DNA from: Ehretia macrophylla
Taxonomy: Eukaryota > Streptophyta > Magnoliopsida > Boraginales > Ehretiaceae
Assembly (NCBI GenBank): GCA_037974665.1
Contig: CM075764.1
Location: forward strand, 81,677,825-81,741,824
Reading direction: 5' to 3'
DNA length: 64,000 nucleotides
Positions 38,772-51,424 of the stretch are shown one piece after another. Each line of letters starts with the position of its first letter. The first letter of the stretch is position 1. The notes beneath the pieces were generated by a model. The model saw only the letters and a program-made list of their open reading frames with translations, was not told the DNA's origin and did no database searches. The position numbers were made by a program, and so were the translations under genes.

Positions 38772-39370
38772 ATGTGGACTAGCAAGAATGAGAAGCATTT
38801 GATCAACCCTTTATTTGGGAGTTGGTGATTATATTTGGAGTTTGATTATTGGAATTCTTCTAAGGTGTTCTTCTATGCTCAGTAGTCTTAAGTGAGAGGC
38901 TTCTTTTGGGGTTCTGTATGATAGTTCTCTGGAGCATTCTCTTGGTATTTTCTTGTTGGGTATTCTTCTGGTATTTTCTTATTGGCATTTCCCATAAGAC
39001 TTGGTATTTGGGATTCTATTCAGCTTTATTATACGGTATTATCTACAGTATTCATGCTTCGATCTCCTATTGGTATTTTCTCAACACTCTTAATTGGGAA
39101 TTCTTCTATGGCCTTCATATTCAGCAGGATTCTTATTCAGGATTCTTATTCAGACTTCTAAGCGGTATTTTCATTGGCGCCTTTATTGGCCTTATTACTT
39201 GGGAGTTCTTAAGCAGGAATATCGGATTTCTTCGTGAGCTTTCCTACTGGCGTTTTTATTCAGTAATTTTGTTCAGCAGCTGATAAAGAGTATCATAATT
39301 AGATTTCAGTTGTTAGAGAGTTATCTTGGAAGAAGAATTGTGCGGATGCAATTGTTTAAGGGGGGAAGAA
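38772..39370 (+). mobile_element. RE1 internal region, right part, with polypurine tract
   Basis: Continues RE1 after RE2. It is the quasi-repeat domain of TTGGTATTTTC-like units, with a hydrophobic 125-codon open stretch (38906-39283) that has no recognised domain. The inverted repeat AATTGTG-CGGA-TGCAATT is at 39336-39353 and the polypurine tract TTAAGGGGGGAAGAA at 39356-39370, abutting the LTR. Confidence 0.85.
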
Positions 39371-39472
39371 TATGATACCCCGAACCCAGCATATAGTTAA
39401 TAATACTTATTTGCATTTAATTACTTTTTAACTTAAAAGCTAGTACTAAATTAAGTGTGTACTTTAAGTTAT
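39371..39472 (+). mobile_element. RE1 3' LTR, first part
   Basis: Starts TATGATACCCCGAACCC, equivalent to the TGTGATACCCCGAACCC start of the RE3/RE9 LTRs. RE6 interrupts it after only 102 bp; it continues at 53474. Confidence 0.85.
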
Positions 39473-39793
39473 GTAAGGCTCAGCCCGAAACCACATGTGC
39501 ATATAGATCATATCATATATAATTAAATCATCTTATATGCATTTACCTTGTTTTATGTGCTTTAAAATTGATTTATGTGCATTATCTCGATTTACGTGTA
39601 TTTTATCGTTTCACGTATATTTGAGTCATTTATATTGTGTAGATAGTAATTGGAACCAACTAAAGTCGATAGCTAACTAGAATAATTGAATTAGAATCAA
39701 GACAATTAGAATTAACACTAGAATGACAAACTAGTAATATACAAGTCAGTTGGAGGGCACTCTCGTCATTAGGCAACTTAGATATTATCTATC

Positions 39794-39882
39794 AATACAC
39801 ACTACACCACCCACACACACCAAATCTCTACAACACACACTACACTACCCACACACACCAAATCTCTACACACACACACAAA
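39794..39882 (+). repeat. Minisatellite in RE6 5' LTR, two units
   Basis: Two units of about 37-38 bp, each ACACACTACAC-ACCCACACACACC followed by AAATCTCTACA. The 3' LTR has three units (50862-50989), so the array changed length after insertion. Confidence 0.8.
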
Positions 39883-40315
39883 CTAAAGAACTCAGCCAAA
39901 AGAAGAAAGGAAGAGGAAGAAGAAGATCTCCAAGCTATTCCTAGCATCTTTCTTTGTGTTTTTCCTAGTTTCCTTCAAGTGATTCTTGCTCTATTTTCGT
40001 CTAGCACACAAGAGCAAAGGTGAGGGTTCTTTCAAAATGGTTATTTATGAGATATAAATGCATATTGATGGATTCATGAGGCTTGTTGGAGTTATATTTG
40101 CAATTCCATGGATTAAAATTGTTGAAAGCATGCTTGTTGATGATTTAAACCAAGGTTATGTTTCTGAAATTTTTGAATGTTCTTAATGATGAAGCTTGTA
40201 TCTAACCATACAAATATAGTTGATTGTTGCTTATTTAGGTTGCTAGAGATTGCTTGAATGAATAGGTGTTGTTCTTGATGATATGGTAGCAAAACATACA
40301 AGAATTTTCAGAATA

Positions 40316-40690
40316 ACCTTTCTGGCAGATTTGTGCAATCAAAACTTTTATCCCGTTTTTACAGCTAGATGATTATATAAAAATATGAAAAATTCCAAAA
40401 ATGTAGAAAACTCATATAGGAACATTTATTCTGTTGGCCATGTCATGAGGAAAAATCATTTTCAAGCCCGAAAACACACAAGACAGTAGGTATTAAGAAT
40501 TTTGCTGTCACCGGACAGATTTGTACAAACCTGAAATTTTAGCCCATTTTTATAGATAGATGATTTTATACAAATCTGGAAAATTTGGAAAAGGTAGAAA
40601 ACTCATAAAGGAACATTTCTCCAATTGGTCATGTCAAGAGGAAAAATCATTTTCCTGCTCAAAAACATATGAGACAGTAGGTTATGGGAT
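40316..40690 (+). repeat. Diverged ~185-bp tandem duplication in RE6 5' LTR
   Basis: Two units starting near 40316 and 40505 share CAGATTTGT, TAGATGATT, AAAACTCATA-AGGAACATTT, GGAAAAATCATTTTC and AGACAGTAGGT in the same order. The same doublet is in the 3' LTR (about 51425-51790), so the duplication predates the insertion. Confidence 0.75.
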
Positions 40691-41701
40691 TTTTTGTTAA
40701 ATCTGACAGCTCACTGCCTTAAGTTTCTTTTGCATATTAAAAATAGTAAACGATCTCAGAATCGATCAAAAATTTCAAAGTAGCTATATTAGGTAGTAAG
40801 AACAACTTTTGTATTTTACAAAATGTCAGATTCCATCGTTTTAAATAGCTGAATTTTCCATTTTCAAAATAACACCAGAATAGTCTTCAATCTCGACAGT
40901 CAAGACATGGATGCATTAAATTGGTTTTAACTCTGTCAATTTAGATCAGAATTGAGCTTTTCTTGATTCTATAATTATTTATACTTGAATATCTTTAATT
41001 CTATACCTAATTCGAATAATTTAGAGTTTGGGAAGATAGGTTACTGATTAGCTAAAATTAGGCTAATATAGTGATGTAAACATTGTTTTAAGTCAATAAG
41101 TTAAGCTCTAATGTAAATTGCTATTGATTGAATGACTAAGTACTTGGGTTATTAATGTGTAGTGTTATTATATGATCTCTATATGTGTTAGAATGTTTGT
41201 GAAGACATTAATTTGAATTGTATTATTTGATACTTGTGAATTACTCGATATGCTATAAATGATTGTAGTACTTGAACTTGAATTTGAATTAGTGTCAAAA
41301 GGGGTTGCAACCACCTAGTCTTGGCATGGTAGTGTGCATACTACGCTGGACATCCTTGGGGTGTCGGTGATCTTATGTCTACCATGGTCCGTATTCCCCT
41401 CTCGCTCGGGAACTTTGATTTCCTTAAAGAATCGGATCGTAGAATTCGAGTATTATCCGGAATACTCTATTTGGGTGAGATAAGGAATGAGATGTTGAAA
41501 ATCTCAGTTACTATTGCTTGAATCAGACTCGTTTGTAAAGAGTAAATTGTTTCTTACTACGTATGTGATATATGACTTGAATACGTATACTTGAATTATT
41601 TCTTGATTGCATATCTTGCTTGCATTGCATCCACGGATTTACGAAAAGGTTTATGAAAAGGAAAAATTGTATTTGAAAACCCTTCCCAAATTCTCCCTCG
41701 C

Positions 41702-41726
41702 TGAGCTTAGTGTTGTTATAAGCTCA
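41702..41726 (+). promoter_or_regulatory. Conserved LTR hairpin (RE6 copy)
   Basis: TGAGCTTA, a 9-nt loop, then TAAGCTCA: a perfect 8-bp stem. The 3' LTR copy (52794-52818) has one mispair. It follows CCCTCGC and precedes a CCCCCTTTCAG|G acceptor-like site by about 20 nt. Confidence 0.65.
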
Positions 41727-42383
41727 CCATCTTTGTTCCCCCTTTCAGGCAATGAGGAGAGGTCTGTAGAATACTGTGAGAATAATCCTCAGCATACTGG
41801 ACCAGAAGTGCCCGATACGTGATATACACCTCTCTTAGGTATATTATTGACTTAGATGACTTGAACAATTAAATGTATATATTATTTTGTGTATATGGAT
41901 AGTTTTAATATCATGTTCTTGTATAAGTGAACTAACTTAGTCATTGGTCATAATTGGTCAAGGAATTGGTTTAATGACTTAGTTAGCCATTATTCAAGTG
42001 ACTCACGTAGCCGGTTTTATTTTTGGGCACTTGGCTACATATCGCCTATTAGAAGGTAATTTGGATGTGGTTAAAACCTTATCTTAATGCAAGTAACATA
42101 TGTATATTTTTATGTTGAACTTCTAATTGATTATATCATGTTGGTGAATGAATGAATTACATTAGAGTTTTGAATTGTGATGTTGGGAGGAGTAGATGGT
42201 GGCTTTTTTGTTTACAGATTGAAGGAAGAAAAAAACTGTTTTGTCCACCGTACAGTTGTTATGCTGCCCAATTTTCGAGAAAACAAATAATAAGTTGAAA
42301 ATTTTAACTAAGTATGGATTGGTAATTGAATTAACGGTTACCCTCGGACTTGGTCCTACGCAGGTTGGGTTCGGGGCATGACA

Positions 42384-42676
42384 ACTTTAGTGGTATCAGA
42401 GCTTAGCTAGTTGGCTAGGCATAGTTGGGTTTTAGAACCCCAAGCAAGTGGGTAGATGTCTTGATTTGAATAGGTAACTTAAGTTGTTACGTGTATATAT
42501 GTGAATTGTGTGTTATGTGATAAACTTATGTGAACAACGTGCCTTGAATTGTTATATGGTTATGTGAGTTAGTTATATGGTATATATATCTTGTATATAT
42601 TACTTATAGTACATTAAATGTTACTTCTCTAACCCTTGCATAACATATAATGGTGAGTGGGCATCTGTTCTCATAG
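42384..42676 (+). other. RE6 primer-binding site and leader
   Basis: The primer site TGGTATCAGAGC is at 42391-42402, seven bases after the LTR. The rest is AT-rich leader up to the gag start ATGGCAGGAGGTCC at 42677. Confidence 0.85.
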
Positions 42677-45126
42677 ATGGCAGGAGGTCCAAGGACACGG
42701 GGTAACTAGAGAGACGAAGAAAATGGTAACACCAGCGGGGAAGGTTGGCAGTTAGTAGGGGATCAAGTATTACAACAAATGGCAGCCACAATGGCCCAGA
42801 TGGTTCAGGTTACGAGTCAGCAGAGAATAGCTGGCCCAGACCCCAATGGTAGTGGTGTACATGTTGCAGGAGGTAGTAGCAGAGACGGAGGCAATAGGGG
42901 AAACAATACTTTGAAAGATTTTCTGACCTATGACCTTCCGAAATTCATGGGTCAACCGAATGATGAGGAAGCGGAATATTGGCCTCCCGAATAGAGAAGA
43001 TTTATGTTGCCACAAACTATACAAATCAGAAGAAGGTCAATTTCGCAGCCTTTCAGTTGGAAGGTGATGCTAAAACATGGTGGCAGGCAGTAGCAAAATA
43101 ATGGGAAATCTAGTGCACTCTGTATACTTGGAGAAATTTTTCCAGGGTGTTCAAAGAAAAATACATATCCGAGGTTTCCAAGGATATGAGTATGAATGAG
43201 TTTATGTATCTAGAACAGGTAGGTATGACTGTAACCGAGTATGGGGTTAGATTTGATAAACTTTCACAGTACGCACCACACATGGTCCAGATCTTGTCGC
43301 CAAAATTTGGAAGTTTAAACAAGGGTTGAGGCTAGAGATTCAAAATGGTTTGGCGGTGGCAGAGTTCAATACTTATACTACAGTCTTTGCTACTGTATCG
43401 AGGGTAGAAGAACAAAAACTAGCAATGAGAGTTGGCTTGTCATAGCAGAACAAGAGGCCCTTCTAAACTCAAGGGTAGTCACGGACATTTGAGATGTAGA
43501 GTAACTAGGCTAGGCCGGCAGCTCCTCGGCTCCAGTCAAGAGCATTGGTAGCTTCTACAGCACGTGGAGGAACAGGTACCAGTACTACAAGCTCGGTTGT
43601 TACATGTTCGTATTGTGAGAAGAAGGGTCACACTAAGGCCTAGTACTGGAAGAAATCAGGGAATTGTATCGGGTGTGGTAGTGACCAACACCGGATGAGA
43701 GAGTGTCCGAAGAGACAGAGAGGTCTGATTCAAGCCATCGGGGGAGTAGCACATACTAGGCACGGAGAAGTTGTCCCAATACCGAGGATGCAAGCTCAAG
43801 CGTATGCCGTAGATGTGTAGGAAATCCCAGATGAGGTGGCCGTTGTTGAAGGTGTTTTTCTAATCTCAAATCAGTTGGTTAAAGTACTTATTGATTCTGG
43901 TACTACTTACTCATTTATAACTCCTAAATGTGCATTTCGTACAAAGTTGCCAATTGAAAATTTACCTTACCATGTACAAGTTAATACACTAACGGGTCCC
44001 AAATGTGCTAGTAGATTAATATGTAGAGCAAGTAAGATACAAATTGGAGATCGGGATTTTTTGGCGGATCTCATAGTATTTATTTTTCGGGACTATCACG
44101 TTATTCTGGGAATGGATTAGCTAGCACGACATCATGCAAGATTGAATTGTCGAACAAAAGTAGTGAAGTTTAAAGTGCCGGGTCAGCCTGTTTTTAAACT
44201 AAAGGGAATGAGGAGTTTGACTAGGGAATCGACCATTTCATCCTTAAAAGTGGTAAGGATGATTAATAAGGGATGTCACGGATACCTTGCCTACATGATC
44301 AACAAACCGGAGGATAAGATCAAAATGGAGGAAGTGCCGGTGATTAAGGAATATGCGGATGTATTTCCAGAAGAGTTACCGGGTTTGCCACCAGACAGGG
44401 AAGTGGAGTTCGTGATAGAAGTGCTACCAGGTACTCAACCGATATCAAGGGCTCCTTATCGGATGACTCCTACAGAATTACAGGAATTGAAAGACCAATT
44501 ACAAGAGTTACTGGAAAAAGGTTTTATTCAACCGAGTTCATCTCCGTGGGGTGCACCGGTGTTGTTCGTGAGAAAGAAGAATGGGTCATTGAGATTGTGT
44601 ATTGACTATAGGGGCTTGAACTATGCAACGATCAAGAACAAATACCCGTTGCCACTATCGATGAATTTTTTGATTAACTCCAAGGGGCTAAGGTGTACTC
44701 GAAGTTCGATTTGAGGCAAGGTTATTACTAGCTTCGGATCAAGAATGATGATGTACCTAAATCAGCTTTCAGAACGAGGTACGGGCATTACCAGTTTGTG
44801 GTTATGCTATTTAGGTTGACTAATGCCCCTGCGGCATTTATGGACTTAATGCATAGAGTGTTTTAACCATATTTGGACCAGTTCGTAGTGATTTTCATAG
44901 ATGATATATTGGTCTACTCTAAATCAGAAGCGGAGCACGAGCAACATTTGCATTTGGTACTACAGAAACTTCAAGAACACCAACTATATGCCAAATTTAA
45001 CAAATACGAATTCTGGTTAAACCAAGTGGGCTTTTTGGGGCACATTATATCCCAAGAGGGAATATCTGTAGACCCAACAAAGATTGAGGGTGTACTGTCA
45101 TGGAAAAGACCGAAAACGGTAACGGA
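42677..45126 (+). pseudogene. gag: RE6 gag, zinc knuckles, protease and first part of RT (fossil)
   Basis: Gag has the capsid-type segment FMGQPNDEEAEYW around 42940-43300. Knuckle-type Cys/His clusters, including CIGCGSDQHRMREC, lie around 43605-43710. The aspartic protease segment (FLISNQLVKVLIDSG, DYHVILGMD) is around 43836-44120. The RT segment runs from about 44330 ([40 protein letters not shown]) to about 45120, where RE7 interrupts the thumb region. Broken throughout; a fossil of a Tekay/Del element. Confidence 0.88.
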
Positions 45127-47898
45127 TATAACACCCCGATCCCTCTTGAGACCGGGAGTTCTATCAATCAATCTAATTGCAACCCAATTCCAAACCCGAG
45201 CATAAAATTTTAGGAAAAATGGACGGAGTCTCCCCTGTTTCTAGGCAAAATGCAAAACCTGTGACAGCATATAAGTGGACCAGCACCGTGTCCAACCATT
45301 CACAAATTTTTAAGGCCATCCGAGCCTCGGTTCTCAACAATTGAACACAACAAGTATATATACATTTTCAAGTACTCAGACTATTCTAACTCTTTCCTTT
45401 AGACAATACCATCATGCATTGAAGTTAACTATACTAATTGGATATATAAACTAGCTTATCATTCTACCTCAATTACCTAGTTAAATTTAAATTACATTCC
45501 TTTTAACATTAAATACATACAACACATGAAACATACGTCTTTGCATCTTTGACAATTCAAGCCATATAGCACGCAAGGCAACTCTTCAAGCACGATCTAT
45601 CACATATCCACGAACTTTCCAGCTAACATAATATTTCCTGAAATGTGGAGGTGAGGAGTGAGTATAGACAACACGTATACTCAGTGAGGGCGAGACAGAT
45701 ATCGAGGTGGAGAGAAAGAAAGTCGTGCAATGCAAATAAGGTAATTAAGCAATATAACTGACATGTAAGCAATCAATATAAACAATCAATACAATAAACA
45801 ATTAATAAAAGCATTAACACAACCATTCAAAGCTATACCACACTTTGAAGGTTATGGTTCACTCATACGAACAATGTACCATGCGATTCGATTCCACGAG
45901 CATTACATCAATCTCGAGCTTGATGTTGACAACAATGACAATAAGCACGCAACCACCTTATAACATCCACTGGGTGTACTCCGGAAGTACCCCGACACAT
46001 CTACGACCCAAATCTCCCAGGGCGGCACCCCTAATGAGAATGGGAATAGGACACGGAGCTAGAGCAACCAACCCTGGCAGCCCGAGACTACACAGAGAGG
46101 CCCATCACTCACACACCTGACACTTATGCAATGCAATACGAGATACAAGCAATAAACGAGCAATAGCACGAAAGTGCAGATTAGTGGCGATAAATGAGAT
46201 AACAAGCATTTACAATCAATAATAACAATCAATTAACTTTTCAAGCATGATTATCATTAATATCAACAATAACATCGATCAAACAAGTAATAGCAGTTCA
46301 AACACGAAAACGACAAATATCTTCATTCAATCCCTAACTTCCAAAGGCAATTACGAGCAAACGAGCTACGGGATTAGGAAACCGATTTCACTACATTCAC
46401 CTAGGCACTACAAGGCACGTTTCTATGTCACGAAACCTCACTTTTCCAACCGAAGCTCGAAAGTCCACCTACTACGTTTGAACTACAGCTATGCTAACCG
46501 GTCATTCATTCAACGCCACAATAGCGCCAAAAATGCTTCCATGCCCTCAATAGCAAAACCCCCAACTCAATTCGAGCACGGTCAACACTTGGTCAAACGG
46601 CTCCTTTACGTTTCTTTGTCTAATTTTCAATTTTAACAAAGGTCGGTCCGTTTTTATTGCACGTTTTATCTTTCTATCATTAATGGCACCTATCCAAATC
46701 AAGAAATAGCAATTCGGATAAAAAATCCAAAAATCTAGGGTTTTACTATTCAAAAACACTATTCATTATTCTTTCCCAATTTCAATTCGCATTTTCAGCC
46801 GTAAAAATCCCTAAATAACCATCAAACAATGCTCTACGAACTCAAAGGAAGTTATATCAAGCAATTATAGGCATTATAACACAATATATATCAAATCTAA
46901 AAATTTGAAACAATAATCAAATTTCACAAAATATGCACAAAAACGTGAAAACCCTCACAGAGATTGACGAAGAAGACCTGCAAGGACCCGAGCCACGACC
47001 CTCGAGTAATTTCACGCAAGATTGGAGAAGAAAATGCAAGCAAAATTCTTTCTATTTTGGCCCTTGAAGTTTCGGCCAAGGGGGGGACAAAATGGGCATT
47101 TATGAATTTGTTTTGTTTTGATTTTTGCCTTTTTTATTATTTAAAAGGTGACAAAGGGCATTTTGGTTATTTTGCAAGATCAAGCTTAAGTGAAAATATG
47201 GTCAAACAAGCTCATTTTGATGGCATTTAATCTATTCCAAGTTAAAACAATGCAATTAAATGAAAAACAACTAAAACTAGTTAAATTAAGCTAAAAACAT
47301 TTTTCACTAAGTCCGAGGAATATTTCTCTAACTCTCATGTTCAAAATGCTACGATCGAACGGTCAATAAACGATCGCTAATCAAATGATGATCAATAATA
47401 TAAAACTATAATTTTTGAAAAGTAGAATAGTAGAATAGTAGAATAGTTTAAAATTCACTCCGGCTCGGAGTTACTATTCTCATTTAATTGAAAACCAAGT
47501 AATTTTAATGCAAGAAAATTAAAACCGATTATTAAAATAATCAAAACAATCAAAATAATCAATATTCATTTAAAAATAATTAATTTAACTATTTCTAGAA
47601 TATTTTAAAGAATTATGAAATTAATGTTAAGATACAAGTGAATAAGTTAATATAAACACGTAATCAGATGCAATTAAATACTAACATTTAAGATGACACT
47701 TAATTAAACACAAGAAAATAAATCTAATTACTATAAACAATAAAATAGGTAATAATCTTTTAATTAATCAATATAAAAATTATTGAATGCTTTTAAAAGA
47801 AATATCAAAATAGTGCAAAAATGGATGATTAACTAATTAAACAATTAATTAAATGTAGTCAAATGCTATTAAATACATGCCGGGTTTGGGGTATCACA
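45127..47898 (-). mobile_element. RE7, solo LTR of the RE3/RE9 family
   Basis: A single 2,772-bp LTR, TATAACACCCC...GGGGTATCACA in plus coordinates, with no partner or internal region. It is flanked by ACGGA (45122-45126) and TCGGA (47899-47903), a target-site duplication with one difference. Solo LTRs arise by recombination between the two LTRs of a full element. The hairpin is at 45659-45683 and the palindromic block at 45971-46009. Confidence 0.88.
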
Positions 47899-48433
47899 TC
47901 GGAACCCGAACCCAATCCCACATCGAAAGATTTGGAAGTAAGATAGTTGGATATAAGGGCTTGGGTCCTTGTATCAACTACGAGGCCTTTTCCCATGGGA
48001 GATCGTGGGAGAAACAAAGTCGTGAGGGCCCTGTGCCTGCGGGCCAGGGATTGCCAATAGCGAACAATATCGTGGTAGTGACGGCTCGGTGAGACTCCGC
48101 GTGGGCTCCATGTAGGAAGTCGGGTCGTTACAAATGGTATCAGAGCCAGTCTTCCCTTGTGCTCGTGCCCGCGAGGGCGCGAGGCTCTTTAAGGGGGGTA
48201 GAATATGGGAACACAATCCCACATCGGAAGATTTGGAAGTGAGAGAGCTGGATATAAGGGCTTGGGTCCTTGTATCAGCCACGAGGCCTTTTCCCATGAG
48301 AGACCGTGGGAGAAACAAAGCTGTGAGGGCCCTGTGCCTGCGGGCCAGGGATTGCCAATAGCGGACAATATTGTGGTAGTGACGGCTCGGTGAGACTCCA
48401 CGCCGGCTCCATGTGGGGAGTCGGGTTGTTACA
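47899..48433 (+). mobile_element. RE8, TRIM element (miniature LTR retrotransposon)
   Basis: Two direct repeats of about 230 bp (to 48132, and 48206-48433) flank a 73-bp core. The core holds a primer site TGGTATCAGAGCC (48135-48147) and a polypurine tract TTAAGGGGGGTAGAA (about 48190-48203). The repeats start with AATCCCACATCG, typical of plant TRIMs, and end in GTTACA. Each has a TATA-like GGATATAAGGG. The repeats differ at about 18 of 225 positions, mostly transitions. The right flank is AAGGA (48434-48438); the left flank ACGGA is shared with RE7. The exact left edge is uncertain by a few bases. Confidence 0.85.
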
Positions 48434-50541
48434 AAGGAGATTCGGAGTTTTTTGGGATTGTCTGGTTACTATCGAAAGTTTGTCAAAGACTTCTCGAAAA
48501 TTGCTGGACTACTTACCAAATTAACCCAGAAAAAAATAAGTTTTGTTTGGGATGATAAATGCGAGAATAGTTTTCAGGAGCTGAAGAAAAGACTAATTAC
48601 GATACTTATTCTTGCATTACTGGAGGGGACCAAGAACTTCGTTATCTACAGTGATGCTTCCAATGAGGGTTTAGGTTGTGTGTTGATGCAGAACAGGAAG
48701 GTAATTGCTTATGCCTCCCGAAAGTTGAAGAACTATGATTTTAACTATCCCACTCATGATTTGGAGTTGGCAGCAATTGTATTTGCCCTAAAGAAGTGGT
48801 GATACTACCTGTGGGGTAGTAGGTTCGAGATATACACAGATCATAGAAGCCTTAAGTATTTGTTTTCACAAAAAGAGTTAAATATGAGGCAAAGGCGATG
48901 GATGGAGTTGTTAGGTGACTACAACTGTTCAATCAACTATGTGTCAGGGTAAGCAAATATTGTGGCTAATGCCTTGAGTCATAAGGTAGGGTTGGCAACT
49001 TTGAGAATAAAGGAGTTTGGAATGCTGGGAGAAGTGGGTCGTTGGAAATCGGAGTTAACCAGGAAAGGAGTTTTGTTCGCTCATTTACAAGTTCGACCCC
49101 TGATGTTGGCATAAATTAAGGAAGCTCAACAGCAAGACAAAAGGCTCTAGGAAATCACTAAGTAAAAACCTGATTTCTAGGTGCATAATGACGGAATTTT
49201 ATGGTTCTGAGGCCGAATCTGTGTTCCTAATGACCCTGAACTGAAACGGATGATTCTTGAAGAGGCACATAACACCAATTACACCATTCATCCAGGAAGA
49301 ACAAAGATGTACTCGGACTTAAGGCAATACTACTGGTGGAACAATATGAAAAGGGAGATTGCACAATTTGTGGGCCGATGTTTGACTTATCAGAAAGTGA
49401 AAGTGGAGCATCAGAGGCCGGCAAGGTTGCTACAACCGTTGGAAATTCTCCAGTGGAATTAGGAACACGTAACGATGGACTTCGTGATGGAGTTGTCGAG
49501 GTCACCGAGAGGATGTGACGCTATTTGGGTCATAGTTGACAAACTGACCAAGACAGCTCGCTTTATCCCCATAAGCAAGACAGATAATCTGGAGAAATTG
49601 GCCGAGTTTGTATGTGAAGAACATTGTAAGATTACATGGTGTGCAAGCGAGTATTGTATCGGATAGGGATCCTCATTTTACATCGTAGTTTTGGACGTTG
49701 TTTCAGAAAGCCCTAGGAATAAACTTGAAATTCAGTAAGGCATATCACCCCCAAACAGACGGACAGTCGGAAAGGACTATTCAAATACTGGAGGATATAT
49801 TGAGGGCTTGCGTGCTAGAGTTCAACAAATGATGGGAGAAATATCTTCCATTGGCAGAGTTCACTTACAATAATAGTTATCAGTCTACGATAGGGATGAC
49901 TCCCTACGAGGCATTATATGGGGGAAGTGTAGATCTCCACTGTACTAGGATGAAGTTGGGGAGATGAAAGCAATTGATCGTATGGCGTTGTAGGAGTTAG
50001 TAGAAAAGATTGAGAACGTGCATTTGATCTGAAAGAGAATGCTCACTGCCCAGAGTCGTCAAAAAAGCTATGCAGATAAACGAAGACAGTATCTAGAGTT
50101 TGAGTTAAGGGATCGGGTATTCTTGAAAGTATCACCTCAAAGGGGGTTGGTCCGATATTGCAAAGGTGGAAAACTTAGCCCAAGATACGTGGGACCAAAT
50201 AAGATTATTGAAAAGATTAGTAAGTTGGCATACCGGTTGGAGTTGCCTCCGAGTCTTACAAATGTGCATAATGCATTTCACGTGTCGACACTACCCTGAT
50301 CCATCCCATGTCTTGGAGCCCGAGCCATTACAGATTTAGGAGAACTTGTCATATAATGAGAAGCCAGTTCAGATTCTGGATAAGCAAGAACGGGAGTTGA
50401 GGTCAAAGAAGATCTTAATGGTAAAAGTTCTATGGAACAATCATGGCATAGAGGAAGCGACATGGGAACGTCGAGACCAAATGGGACAATAATATTCGTT
50501 CTTGTTTGCGATGTAATTAGGGAGATGCGAGGGCGCAATTC
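48434..50541 (+). pseudogene. pol: RE6 remaining RT, RNase H, integrase and tail (fossil)
   Basis: Resumes within the RT thumb ([15 protein letters not shown]). RNase H lies around 48630-48990 ([18 protein letters not shown]). Integrase lies around 49230-49930 ([49 protein letters not shown]). A GPY/F-type segment lies near 50170-50220, and a chromodomain-like tail (VKVLWNNHGIEEATWERRDQ) near 50410-50490. Domain order and tail are those of RE4 and RE5. Broken at many places. Confidence 0.88.
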
Positions 50542-50542
50542 T

Positions 50543-50558
50543 TTTAAGGAGGGGAGGT
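50543..50558 (+). other. RE6 polypurine tract
   Basis: TTTAAGGAGGGGAGGT, abutting the 3' LTR start TGTAAGGCCC. A weaker version of the pre-tract inverted repeat (AGATGCG-AGGG-CGCAATT) is at 50523-50540. Confidence 0.85.
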
Positions 50559-50861
50559 TGTAAGGCCCAGCCCGTCATATCATATATAATTAAATCATCT
50601 TATATGCATTTACCTTGTTTTATTTTCTTTAAAATGAATTTATGTGCATTTATCTCAATTTACGTGCATTTCATCATTTCACATATATTTGAGTCATTTA
50701 TATCTTGTAGCTAATAATTGGAACCAACTAAGTTCAATAGTTAACTAGAATAATTGAATTAGAATCAAGACAATTAGAATTAACACTAGAATGACAAACT
50801 AGTAATATACAAGTCAGTTGGAGGGCACTCTCGTCATTAGGCAACTTAGATATTATCTATC

Positions 50862-50989
50862 AACACACACTACACCACCCACACACACCAAATCTCTACA
50901 ACACACACTACACCACCCACAGACACCAAATCTCTACAACACACACTATACCACCCACATACACCAAATCTCTACACACACACACACTA
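50862..50989 (+). repeat. Minisatellite in RE6 3' LTR, three units
   Basis: Three units of about 37-38 bp ending in AAATCTCTACA, then a short CA run. The 5' LTR has two units. Confidence 0.8.
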
Positions 50990-51424
50990 AAGAACTCAGC
51001 CAAGAGAAGATAGGAAGAGGAAGAAGAAGATCTCCAAGCTATTCCTAACATCTTTCTTTGTGTTTTTCCTAGTTTTCTTCAAGTAATTCTTGCTCCATTT
51101 TCATCTAGCACACAAGAGCAAAGGTGAGGGTTCTTTCAAAATGGTTATTTATTAGATATAAATGCATATTGATGGATTCATGAGGCTTGTATGGAGTTAT
51201 ATTTGCAATTCCATGGATTAGAGTTGTTGAAAGCATGCTTGTTGATGATTTAAACCAAGGTTATGTTTCTGAAATTTTTGAATGTTCTTAATGATGAAGC
51301 TTGTATCTAACCATACAAATATAGTTTATTGTTGCTTATTTAGGTTGCTAGAGGTTGCTTGAATGAATATGTGTTGTTCTTGATGATATGGTAGCAAAAC
51401 ATACAAGAATTTTCGGAATAACCT

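Larger units (their letters stand above)
39473..42383 (+). mobile_element. RE6 5' LTR
   Basis: The donor-like AAAG|GTGAGGG is at 40020, the palindromic block at 41433-41475, a CATTGCATCC box near 41623, the hairpin at 41702-41726 and the acceptor-like TTTCAG|G with AG at 41747-41748. Donor-like to acceptor-like distance is 1.73 kb. It contains a minisatellite and an internal duplication, listed separately. Confidence 0.93.

Noticed and set aside
39790-39890. Possible CRISPR-like or satellite array
   Set aside because: Only two or three near-identical units without unique spacers, inside an LTR; a minisatellite explains it.
47877-48401. Open stretches on both strands in a GC-richer island that look like a small duplicated gene
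   Set aside because: The duplication is the pair of TRIM repeats; primer site and polypurine tract between them explain the structure.
45127-48433. RE7 plus RE8 as a single LTR element with an internal primer site
   Set aside because: The primer site belongs to the TRIM, whose own two repeats flank it. RE7 is in the opposite orientation and has no partner LTR here.
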